From NCBI GenBank assembly GCA_038255685.1, contig JBBSLC010000030.1:1-23415 (forward strand): 23,415 nucleotides of DNA, given 5' to 3'. Under the pieces are notes generated by a model, which saw nothing but the letters and a program-made list of their open reading frames with translations, was not told the DNA's origin and did no database searches. A program made the position numbers and the translations under genes. This stretch comes from CADCSY01 sp038255685. Its GTDB lineage: Bacteria; Actinomycetota; Acidimicrobiia; Acidimicrobiales; CADCSY01. Positions 14,771-22,042 of this stretch are shown here, piece by piece (position 1 is the stretch's first letter; the number at the start of each line of letters is the position of its first letter).

Positions 14771-16017
14771 TGCCCGTCGTCCTCGACCCCGCGTCGGTCC
14801 TCGTCCCCGGCAACCGGTGGGACCTGCTGGCGCCCGGGCCGACACCGAGCGTCACCGTCGTCATCCCCCACTTCGACCAGGCGGCACAGCTGGCCATGAC
14901 CCTCGACGCCGTCGGACGACAGACCCTCGGTGAGCTCGACGTGGTGGTCGCCGACGACGGTTCCGCCGAGGTCCCTGCGCTTCCCGAGGGCGTGCGCCTC
15001 GTCCGACAGCCCGATCTCGGCTTCCGGGCGGCGGCTGCCCGCAACCTCGGCGCCCGCACCTCCGATGCCGACGTCCTCGTGTTCCTCGATGCCGACACCG
15101 TCCCCGAGCCGGGGTTCGTCTCCGCACTCGTCCGCCACGTCGCCGCGTGCCCCGATGTGCTGGCCGTCGGGCGGCGCCGCCACGCCGATCTCTCGGGTGA
15201 CGGCGAGGAGCTCACCGAGCCGAGGTGGCTCCGCGATGGCTACGCCGCCAGCCGCGACCTCCTCGACGCCGACGGGCGCAGCTTCCGGTACGTCATCAGC
15301 GCCGTGCTCGCCTGCCGACGCTCGCTGTTCGAGGACCTCGGCGGCTTCGACGAGCGCTTCGTCGGCTACGGCGGAGAGGACTGGGACCTCGCCTACCGGG
15401 CGTGGAACGCCGGAGCGGTGCTCGTCCACGAGCCGGATGCGGTGGCGTGGCACGACGGCCCGGAGTGGGCGGCCCGCGACGGCGACCGGTCCCACAAGGA
15501 CAACGAGACGGCACGCCTCGCTGCACTGATCCCCGAGCCGCACACCCGGGGCGCCCCGTTGCCTGCCTTGCTCCCCGACGTGCTCGTCGACGTGGCGACC
15601 TACGACCCTCGCTGCGTGCACGCCTTGCTCCGCTCGCAGCACCGGGACCTCCAGGTCCGAGTCGACGGCGCGGGCGAGCTCCACGCCGGCTCGGTGCGCA
15701 CCGAGCCCTGGACGGCGGACCAGCGGCGCCGAGCCAGGGTGCACGTCGTGCTCGAACGCCCCGTCGCCCTCGCGCCCGGTGCCCTCGGCGACGTCGTCCG
15801 CCGGCTGACCGTCGACGACGTGGGCGAGCTCGTCCTGTGCGTCGAGGACGAGGTCGTCGGGAAGGCCACGTCGACGCGCGCGCTCGGGCGAGCCCGGCGC
15901 TGGGACGGTCGCATCGACGACGTCGTGGGGCAGGCATTCGGTCGCGAGCGGGTCGAGGTCGAGGTCACGCCGCCGCGCGGCGACCTTGCTGCCTTCCTCG
16001 CCGCCGACCGGTCGTGA
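14770..16017 (+). CDS. GT2-family glycosyltransferase with a C-terminal extension, operon gene 6
   Basis: A 415-residue protein. Residues about 30-260 are a GT-A/GT2 catalytic domain: TVVIPHFDQAAQLAMTLDAVGRQT, DVVVADDGSAE, AARNLGARTSDADVLVFLDADTVPEPGFV (DxD), and LFEDLGGFDERFVGYGGEDWDLAYRAW with the GGEDWD galactosyltransferase-type motif. A further 150 residues or so have no domain I recognise; they are rich in Arg, Val, Asp and Glu (for example VHVVLERPVALAPGALGDVVRRLTVDDVGELVLCVEDEV) and may be a separate small domain for acceptor or partner binding. ATG 14770 overlaps the gene 5 stop by one base. It is the last gene of the operon and ends 39 bp from a convergent gene. Confidence 0.88.
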   Translation: MPVVLDPASVLVPGNRWDLLAPGPTPSVTVVIPHFDQAAQLAMTLDAVGRQTLGELDVVVADDGSAEVPALPEGVRLVRQPDLGFRAAAARNLGARTSDADVLVFLDADTVPEPGFVSALVRHVAACPDVLAVGRRRHADLSGDGEELTEPRWLRDGYAASRDLLDADGRSFRYVISAVLACRRSLFEDLGGFDERFVGYGGEDWDLAYRAWNAGAVLVHEPDAVAWHDGPEWAARDGDRSHKDNETARLAALIPEPHTRGAPLPALLPDVLVDVATYDPRCVHALLRSQHRDLQVRVDGAGELHAGSVRTEPWTADQRRRARVHVVLERPVALAPGALGDVVRRLTVDDVGELVLCVEDEVVGKATSTRALGRARRWDGRIDDVVGQAFGRERVEVEVTPPRGDLAAFLAADRS

Positions 16018-16056
16018 GGCTCCGGGCTCGGCGAGCGCCTCGACGAGCACTGCCGG

Positions 16057-16806
16057 TCACCCCTCGGCGACGGGGCCGCTGACCTCCTCGAGGCCCTGGC
16101 GCAGTGCCTCCATGTCGCCGACGAGGCCGTCGACGTCGCTGCCGAGGCTGTTCAGCTGGTCGGCGGTGCCCGCCTGCACGGAGAGCTCGATCGCCCGGGC
16201 GACAGCCTCGTCCAACCGGGCGTTCAACAGCGTGAGGTCGTCATGGGCGCGGCGAGCCGTCGCCTCGAGCCTGGCGGCCGAGTCGAGCTGCGCCTGGAGG
16301 GCCTGCTCGGTGCGGTGCCGGCTGCTCCCGGGGGCGCCACCTCCGCCCCCGACGCGCAGCGCGTCCAGCTGGCGGAGGACGTCGTCCACGTCGACCTGCC
16401 CGAGCGCGCCCACCAGCACGTCGCCCTGACGAGCGATCCGCCAGCACTCCTCGACACCCGTCCCGACCCGATCGCCGATCACCCCGAGCCGCTCCCGGAG
16501 CGGGCCAGGGGTGGTGCGGGCGACGGCTCGCTCGAAGCGGGCGCGCGCATCGAGCGCCTCCTCGACGAAGCCTCGCCACGGTGCCGACAGCTGGCGCGGA
16601 TCGACGCGGACGCTCCCGCTCTTCGGCAGGCCGACCAGCACCCGAGCCACCCACGCCGCTGCGCCCACACCGACCGCGACCGGGATGGCAGCACCAGCGA
16701 GGACGCCTGCCGCCATGCCGGCGCCTGCGAGCAGGATCCCCGACGGGGAGGTCATCACGTGCGCCGCCTTGCGGGTCAGCAGCCGGTCCCGCAGCGACAG
16801 GCCCAT
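16057..16806 (-). CDS. Membrane-anchored coiled-coil protein of unknown function
   Basis: A 249-residue protein I do not recognise as a named family. A hydrophobic hairpin at about residues 20-60 (SGILLAGAGMAAGVLAGAAIPVAVGVGAAAWVARVLVG) suggests one long or two short membrane spans. The rest is helical, charged and coiled-coil-like (ALQAQLDSAARLEATARRAHDDLTLLNARLDEAVARAIEL). It starts one base after the stop of the VWA protein gene, so the two are surely co-translated. Its shape recalls the cytoplasmic helical partners (XpaC/TelA-type) encoded beside secreted VWA proteins, but I cannot establish homology. It ends 39 bp from the convergent glycosyltransferase operon. Confidence 0.75.
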   Translation of the reverse strand: MGLSLRDRLLTRKAAHVMTSPSGILLAGAGMAAGVLAGAAIPVAVGVGAAAWVARVLVGLPKSGSVRVDPRQLSAPWRGFVEEALDARARFERAVARTTPGPLRERLGVIGDRVGTGVEECWRIARQGDVLVGALGQVDVDDVLRQLDALRVGGGGGAPGSSRHRTEQALQAQLDSAARLEATARRAHDDLTLLNARLDEAVARAIELSVQAGTADQLNSLGSDVDGLVGDMEALRQGLEEVSGPVAEG

Positions 16807-16807
16807 C

Positions 16808-18649
16808 TCAGAAGTTGGAGACGACCGCGGTGAACACCTTGTCGATGGTGAGGGGGTCTCGGGCGCTGTACACGGCGGCGTTGGTGCCCTCGGCGATGCG
16901 GCGCAGGGTGGCGAGGTCGGCCTCCTCGCCGTAGGCGATGGGGAAGACGCGCACGGGTCTGCTCGCCTGGCCCTCGCTGCCGGCTCGCAGGGTGGCGAGC
17001 AGCGTCTCGAGCTGCTCCTGGTCGTCGCCCACCTGACCGTCGTCGTTCACGCCGTCGCTCAGGAGCACGACGGCGTTGATCCGCGCCGGGTCGTACTCCG
17101 CGAGCACGGCGTCGTAGGCGGTGCCGGTGGCGGTGTAGAGGGGGGTGCCGTTCGTGGGGAACTGGTCCCGGATGCGGGTCACGAGCTGCTCGCGGATGTC
17201 GCCGATCCGGGTGAGCGGGACGAGGTCGAGGTACTCCTCCTCCTCGGACGGGCCGAGGTTCGTGCTGAACACCCGGAGACCGACCTCGTCGTCCTCGTTG
17301 AAGTCGTCGAGCGCACCGATCGCCGCTTCCTTCGCGAGGTCGAGCTTCGTCGGCCCACCACCGGAGCTGCCGTCGGCGGGCTCGCCCATCGACCCGGAGA
17401 TGTCGAGGACGAGCAGCACCCGCGCCTTCTTGCGCTGGTCCCCCCACCGGTCGAGCAGGTCGACGAGCACGGGCGGGTCGGGCACCTCGAGCGTGGCGGT
17501 CGGCTGCGCCGGGTCCACCCCGTTGGCGGCGACGATGGGCGCCCCGATGGCGACCTCGGGGTTGCCGGGGCGGAAGCCGAACTCGAGCACCTGCTGCTGG
17601 TTCTCCGGCCGCTGCACGAACTCTCCGAACGCAGCTGCGCCGGCAGCCTCGTCTTCGTCCACCCACGGCGCGTCGAGCACGATGTAGGGGTTGTCCGAGA
17701 AGAGCGTGCCCTCCTTCGGATACACCGCCACGAGCGGGATCCGCGGTGGCCGTGGCTCCTCGCCCGGATCGAGCACGCCGTCGGGGTTGCCGAGGTTGTA
17801 GTCGATCAGCGACTTCTCCTCGACGGCGACCGCCGAGACGTAGGTCAGCGCCGTTCCCCGTTGGTCGGCACGGAACCAGTTGTTGAGGAACGTCATCGTG
17901 ATGTCCCCGTAGTGCACGACGCCCGACTCCACCGCCTCACCGAACGCGATCACGTCGGGTCGCGCGAGCTCCTCGAGGCTCAGGCCCCTCGTGGTGCCGG
18001 TCGCCGCGTAGCTCTGGGCGATGAGCGCAGAGAGCCCGCTCGTCGAGAAGTTCGGGTTCGTCTTGCCGAGGCGGAACGGCCCCCACTCCGGGTGCCCGTA
18101 CGCAGCCCACCCCTCCTCGCTCTGGGAGAGGCCCACGATGTCGGCGTAGCCGATCGGTGTCTCGGGGTAGCCGAGGGCGTCCGCCATCGGTTCGGGCATG
18201 GCGATGACGAGCGGGGTGAGCATGAACGGCTCGGACGCCGGCGCCATGGGCGGCTCGCCGCGGTCGTCGAGCCGCTGGTTCACGATCGCCCCCCACGCGT
18301 TCGACGCCGGCGACCACACCACCGGCTGCGGGCCCTCGGCCTCTTCGTTCTGCCACCCGTCGGCGAGCAGCTGCGCAGCCGCCCCGGAGGCCTTGCTCCT
18401 CGGCTCGACGAACACGCAGCGGCCGCCCACCTGTGCCTCGTCGGAGTCGTTGAACGTGCGGGCGAGCTCGGTCAAGAGGTCGATCTTCTCGGAGGAGACC
18501 GCCATGTCCACGACGATGCAGTCCCCGGGATCGCCGAGGCCGCTCACCGGACCGGAGGCTTCGTCCTCCTCACCGTCGTCGAGGCCGACGCAGCTGGCGC
18601 TGAGCACAGCGGCGAGGACCACGGCGGCCAGGCGGCCTCGGCGGCTCAC
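16808..18649 (-). CDS. Secreted solute-binding plus von Willebrand factor A (VWA) domain fusion protein
   Basis: A 613-residue exported protein. The N-terminus (RRGRLAAVVLAAVLSASC) is a signal peptide ending at Cys20; the -3 residue is Ser rather than Leu, so lipidation is likely but not certain. Residues about 40-390 resemble type-2 periplasmic binding proteins (CIVVDMAVSSEKIDLLTELARTFN; ASNAWGAIVNQ; SGLSALIAQSYAA). From about residue 405 a VWA domain begins (ARVLLVLDISGSMG), with an intact MIDAS: Asp416, Ser418, Ser420, the NGTPLYTATGTAYD threonine, and LLSDGVNDDG. The protein thus combines ligand capture with a metal-dependent protein-contact module outside the membrane. The start overlaps the preceding solute-binding gene by 4 nt, and the membrane coiled-coil gene follows after 1 nt. 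No ABC permease or ATPase is nearby. Confidence 0.88.
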   Translation of the reverse strand: MSRRGRLAAVVLAAVLSASCVGLDDGEEDEASGPVSGLGDPGDCIVVDMAVSSEKIDLLTELARTFNDSDEAQVGGRCVFVEPRSKASGAAAQLLADGWQNEEAEGPQPVVWSPASNAWGAIVNQRLDDRGEPPMAPASEPFMLTPLVIAMPEPMADALGYPETPIGYADIVGLSQSEEGWAAYGHPEWGPFRLGKTNPNFSTSGLSALIAQSYAATGTTRGLSLEELARPDVIAFGEAVESGVVHYGDITMTFLNNWFRADQRGTALTYVSAVAVEEKSLIDYNLGNPDGVLDPGEEPRPPRIPLVAVYPKEGTLFSDNPYIVLDAPWVDEDEAAGAAAFGEFVQRPENQQQVLEFGFRPGNPEVAIGAPIVAANGVDPAQPTATLEVPDPPVLVDLLDRWGDQRKKARVLLVLDISGSMGEPADGSSGGGPTKLDLAKEAAIGALDDFNEDDEVGLRVFSTNLGPSEEEEYLDLVPLTRIGDIREQLVTRIRDQFPTNGTPLYTATGTAYDAVLAEYDPARINAVVLLSDGVNDDGQVGDDQEQLETLLATLRAGSEGQASRPVRVFPIAYGEEADLATLRRIAEGTNAAVYSARDPLTIDKVFTAVVSNF

Positions 18650-19647
18650 GCGAACCGGCTCCGGAGCGCCGCCAGCACGCCGGCCTCGGGGAGCCCGTCG
18701 TCGGGACCGAGCCCGACCGCAGCGTCGGCGCCAGGCGGGAGGGGCCTGTCCTCGACGCGCCAGCCCGCGTCTGCCAGCGCGCCGGCGCCGGCGCCGCCCT
18801 CGAGCAGCTCGAGCAGCGCGGCCGCCGCGTCCCCGTCCGCGTCCGGGAGGGCGACGGCCACCACGTCCACGGTCGCCATGGGCAGAGGGTAGATGAGCCG
18901 GAGTGAGCCCTCCTGGCGGGTGCCGGCGATGGCGGTGGTCGCGACGGCTTCGATCGTGGCGGCGAAGTCGAAGGTCGCCGTCTCGGTGGCGAGCATGGCG
19001 GCGAGCGGGGTCCGAAAAGCCGCTTGCGGGACGGCCTGGAGGAGGTCAGCGGCCCAGTCGACGAACGGCGCCCCACCACCCTCGGGCTCCACCTCGAAGT
19101 CGTTCGTCGCGTACGACTCCCGGCCGAGGTACGCAGCACCTGCCTGCGCCAGCGCGAAGAGGCCGGCGGTGTCGTCGAGCGGCTGGATGCCGGGGCGCAC
19201 GCCCGACGCCCCACCGATGCAGCGCCAGCCGACCGGCTCACCTGCGCAGCCCGTGGCCGCCTCGTCGAAGGCCGCCAGCACGAGCGGCGATCGGGCGAGC
19301 ACGTCGGTCGGCTCTCCGAGCGGCGCGCCTCGACCGAGCTCGCGCACCTGCTCGACCCACGGCCGGGGCGCGAGCCAGACGTCGCTCGAGAGCGGCGCAC
19401 CCGAGAGCAGTGCATCGGTCGTGAGCCCCGCACGTTCGTCCTGCACCTCGATCCGGTCGTCGCCCGCCGCCAGCAGCGCGCACGCCTCGGCCAGCTCGGT
19501 GGCGCAGTGCAGGCGCAACACGTCGGGCTCGCTCCCGAGCAGACCTCCCGCAGCGCTCCCGTCCCCGCCGTCGAAGGCGCCGCCGCGCACGGCGAAGGCG
19601 CCGCCGACCATGGCGACGGCGGCGACCAGCGCCAGCACCCGCGTCAC
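18646..19647 (-). CDS. Secreted solute-binding-like protein
   Basis: A 333-residue protein with an N-terminal export signal (VLALVAAVAMVGGAFAV) lacking a lipobox Cys. The mature part resembles extracellular solute-binding proteins of the ModA/type-2 fold: LRLHCATELAEACALLAAGDDRIEV, SSDVWLAPRPWVEQVRELGRG, and a C-terminal LRLIYPLPMATVDVVAVALPDADG. Cysteines occur in close pairs (HCATELAEAC; GCAGEPVGWRC), which fits disulfides outside the cytoplasm. It is the first gene of a three-gene operon with the VWA fusion (GTGA overlap) and the membrane coiled-coil protein. The GTG start has no usable ribosome site, but TACGGT ends 6 nt upstream, so a leaderless mRNA is likely. The ligand is unknown. Confidence 0.75.
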   Translation of the reverse strand: MTRVLALVAAVAMVGGAFAVRGGAFDGGDGSAAGGLLGSEPDVLRLHCATELAEACALLAAGDDRIEVQDERAGLTTDALLSGAPLSSDVWLAPRPWVEQVRELGRGAPLGEPTDVLARSPLVLAAFDEAATGCAGEPVGWRCIGGASGVRPGIQPLDDTAGLFALAQAGAAYLGRESYATNDFEVEPEGGGAPFVDWAADLLQAVPQAAFRTPLAAMLATETATFDFAATIEAVATTAIAGTRQEGSLRLIYPLPMATVDVVAVALPDADGDAAAALLELLEGGAGAGALADAGWRVEDRPLPPGADAAVGLGPDDGLPEAGVLAALRSRFA

Positions 19648-19653
19648 CTTCGG

Positions 19654-19659
19654 ACCGTA
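19654..19659 (-). promoter_or_regulatory. Probable -10 box for the solute-binding/VWA operon
   Basis: On the minus strand TACGGT is followed by six bases (CCGAAG) and then GTG 19647. This is the same TANNNT-N6-start layout as at 6934, and there is no correctly spaced Shine-Dalgarno sequence. Confidence 0.45.
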
Positions 19660-19686
19660 CCGGATCGTCGTGACCGCCGAGGGCGC

Positions 19687-21333
19687 TCAGCCGGCGTGGT
19701 CCGCTGCGATCTGCTTGGCCCAGCGGTAGTCGGCCTTGCCGGCCGGGCTGCGCACGATCGCTGGCAGGAAGATCACCGCCTTCGGCAGCTTGTAGCGGGC
19801 CAGGTGACCGGCGGCCTCCTGGCGGAGCTCGTCGGCGGTCGCCTCGGCGCCGTCGCGCAGCCGGACGATTGCGACGACCTCCTGGCCCCACTGCTCGCTC
19901 GGCCGCCCGCACACGACGACGTCGTACACGCCTGGGTGGCGCATGAGCGCCGCCTCGACCTCCTCGGCGAAGATCTTCTCCCCGCCCGAGTTGATCGTGA
20001 CCGAGTCGCGCCCGTGCAGCTCGACGATCCCGTCGGCCCGCAGCTTCGCCCGGTCGCCGGGCACCGCGCAGCGCACGCCGTCCACCGTCGGGAACGTGCG
20101 GGCCGTCTTGTCGGCGTCACCGAGGTAGCCGAGCGGGATGCGCCCGCTCTTCGCGAGCCAGCCCACGCCCTCGTGCCCGGCGTCGAGCACGGTGGTGAGC
20201 GCCTCGTCGAGCACGAGGCTGCCGGCAGCCGGGGCGAAGCTGCCGGTCGACGCCCCCGAGCCCTTGGTCGACACCTGGCTCATCTGCCCACCGGCCTCCG
20301 ACGAGCCGACACCGTCGACGACCACGACGTGGGGCAGGCGCTCGAGCAGCTCCTCCTTGGCGGCCACGCTCAAGGCGGCGCCGCCGGAGAGGACCACCGA
20401 CAGGCCCGACAGGTCGTAGGTGTGTGCGGCGAGGTCGTCGAGCAGCGGCCTGGCGAACGCGTCGCCGACGATCTGCAGGAAGCCGACGCCCTCCCGCTCG
20501 CACGTGGACCAGACGTCGACGGGATCGAGGCGATCGACCACGGACTGGACGATGATCGGGTTGCCCCGGTGCCAGGCGGAGAGCCCGATCCAGTGGCCTG
20601 CCCCGTGCATGAACGGGGCCGCCGGCAACGTCACCGTCGAGCCAGCGCCAGCTGCGTTGGCGGCGATCGCCTCGTAGGACTCCCACTCGGCGGTGGTGGC
20701 CGGGTCGCTGCCGCCGAGGGCGGCGACGAAGATGTCGGCCTGGCGCCAGAGGACGCCCTTGGGCATGCCGGTCGTGCCGCCCGTGTAGAGGATGTAGAGG
20801 TCGTCGGGCGAGGGAGTCACCGGCGGCGAGTCGGCCGAGGCCGCAGCGAGCGCTCCCTCGTAGTCGACGGCACCGGGGAGCAGTGCGTTGCCCGAGCCGT
20901 CGTCGACCTGGAGCAGCACCCGCAGCGCCGGCAGCCGGGGGAGCACCTCGGCCAAGGTGGGCGCGAACGCACCGTGGTAGACGATCGCCGTCGCACCCGC
21001 ATCGGCGAGCAGGTACGCGAGCTCGTCGGCGACGTAGCGGTAGTTGACGTTGAACGGTGCGAGGCGGGCCTTGTAGGCGCCGACCATCGACTCCAGGTAC
21101 TCGTTGCCGTTGTGCAGGTAGATCGCCAGGTGGTCCTGACCCGACTCGTGACCCTCGATGCCGTCCCGCTCGGTGTGGCAGCCGAGCCCCCGCTCGTGGA
21201 GGGCGTTGGCGAGGCGACGGGTCCGCTCGGTGACCTCGCCCCAGGTCAGGCGCCGGTCACGGAAGACGAGGCACGTCCGGTCGGGGACCGCCGCTGCGAT
21301 CGCCTCGTGCACCAGCCCGATGTTGAGCTCCAC
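19687..21333 (-). CDS. Acyl-CoA synthetase (FadD-type, AMP-forming)
   Basis: A 548-residue member of the adenylate-forming ligase family, resembling actinobacterial FadD enzymes such as FadD19 that activate carboxylic acids, including steroid side chains, to CoA thioesters. The ATP/phosphate loop is YTGGTTGMPKG (residues 183-193); later motifs are VDGVGSSEAGG (A5), the aspartate motif VPGDRAKL, and the hinge GRDSVTINSGGEKIFAEEVE. The catalytic lysine is Lys533 (RSPAGKADYRWAK). A hydrophilic insertion of about ten residues (GHESGQDH, near residue 61) distinguishes it from FadD19. GTG 21333 has AAGGGGG 7 nt upstream, inside the end of the preceding gene, whose TGA is only 1 nt away. Co-translation with the CMD selenoprotein candidate is therefore expected. 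The natural acid substrate is unknown. Confidence 0.92.
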   Translation of the reverse strand: MELNIGLVHEAIAAAVPDRTCLVFRDRRLTWGEVTERTRRLANALHERGLGCHTERDGIEGHESGQDHLAIYLHNGNEYLESMVGAYKARLAPFNVNYRYVADELAYLLADAGATAIVYHGAFAPTLAEVLPRLPALRVLLQVDDGSGNALLPGAVDYEGALAAASADSPPVTPSPDDLYILYTGGTTGMPKGVLWRQADIFVAALGGSDPATTAEWESYEAIAANAAGAGSTVTLPAAPFMHGAGHWIGLSAWHRGNPIIVQSVVDRLDPVDVWSTCEREGVGFLQIVGDAFARPLLDDLAAHTYDLSGLSVVLSGGAALSVAAKEELLERLPHVVVVDGVGSSEAGGQMSQVSTKGSGASTGSFAPAAGSLVLDEALTTVLDAGHEGVGWLAKSGRIPLGYLGDADKTARTFPTVDGVRCAVPGDRAKLRADGIVELHGRDSVTINSGGEKIFAEEVEAALMRHPGVYDVVVCGRPSEQWGQEVVAIVRLRDGAEATADELRQEAAGHLARYKLPKAVIFLPAIVRSPAGKADYRWAKQIAADHAG

Positions 21334-21334
21334 G

Positions 21335-21997
21335 TCATCCCCCTTCGTCGGCGGGCCCCGAGCGGGCCCACCCCTGTTCCGCTCGCCGGCGGAGCTCGTC
21401 GGCCATCGGCAGCGGGCATGCGGGCGAGACCACGTCCTGCGTCGCCGGATCCACCTCGGTGAGGAACGTGGCGTGGAAGCGGTTGATCACGTTGCTCAGA
21501 CCGACGGTGAAGCACAGCTCGATGAGCTGGTGCTGGGTGAGGTGCTCCGACAGCCGCCCGAACAGGTCGTCGTCGATCCGCTCCATGCGGGTCGACCGCT
21601 GGGCGTACTCGACGATGGCGAGCTCGGCGGGGCCGTAGACGTCCTCGGGGAGCGGGTCGTCACCGATGTGGCGGATCTGCGCTTCGTCCAGTCCGGCGCT
21701 CCGACCGAGCACCACGTGGGTGGGGATTCAATAGTGGCAGTCGTTGGCGACAGAGGCGCCGAGGTACGCGAGCTCCTGGTGGGCGGGCGACAGCGAGCCG
21801 CCCCGGTAGGCGGCCTCGCCGAAGCCGAGCAGGCCGGCGAAGGCGTCGGGGTGGTTGGCCATGGCCCGGTAGACGTTGATGTCCTGCCAGGGGAGGTCGT
21901 CCCGCTGCGCCATCCCTGCCCGGATGGCGCGCAGCAGGCCTGCCGCCTTCGGGTCGGCGTCAGGGTCGTCGGGGTCCACGAGCGGGAGGCGGGGCAC
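21335..21997 (-). CDS. Carboxymuconolactone decarboxylase/AhpD-like protein, candidate selenoprotein (CxxU)
   Basis: A 220-codon ORF that is open except for an in-frame TGA at codon 90 (21730-21728). Both sides are in one frame and together make a full-length, undamaged CMD/AhpD-like protein. The active-site region reads HQELAYLGASVANDCHY-UGA-IPTHVVLGRS: Cys87-x-x-UGA90-x3-His94 aligns with the C-x2-C-x3-H centre of AhpD-type proteins, with the proton-relay Glu in QEL, and UGA replaces the second Cys. A SECIS-like hairpin follows (21714-21694). AhpD-like proteins are thiol-based peroxidases or disulfide reductases; selenocysteine would raise reactivity. The start is GTG 21997 (no ribosome site; TACACA 6 nt upstream). 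It lies between an alpha/beta hydrolase and an acyl-CoA synthetase. The alternative is a nonsense mutation or base-call error (TGC/TGT to TGA). Confidence 0.82.
21694..21714 (-). promoter_or_regulatory. Candidate bacterial SECIS element
   Basis: In the mRNA, UGGUGCUC pairs with GAGCGCCG over 8 bp (including two G-U pairs) and closes a five-base loop GGUCG. The first loop G is 22 nt after the UGA. Bacterial SECIS elements lie within the coding region just after UGA, with a guanine at the start of a small apical loop; the E. coli fdhF element has a GGUCU loop at about this distance. Both loop sequence and spacing fit, although the structure was drawn by hand. Confidence 0.65.
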
Positions 21998-22042
21998 GCC
22001 GCGTGTGTACCACGGCGCGGCGCCGGCCCCGCCAGGTCGCCT

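Noticed and set aside
21335..21997. CMD-like gene as an ordinary nonsense pseudogene or two separate genes
   Set aside because: One frame, no other lesion, the stop is TGA at the exact redox Cys, and a SECIS-like hairpin follows. It remains the main alternative and can be settled by looking for the selenocysteine machinery.
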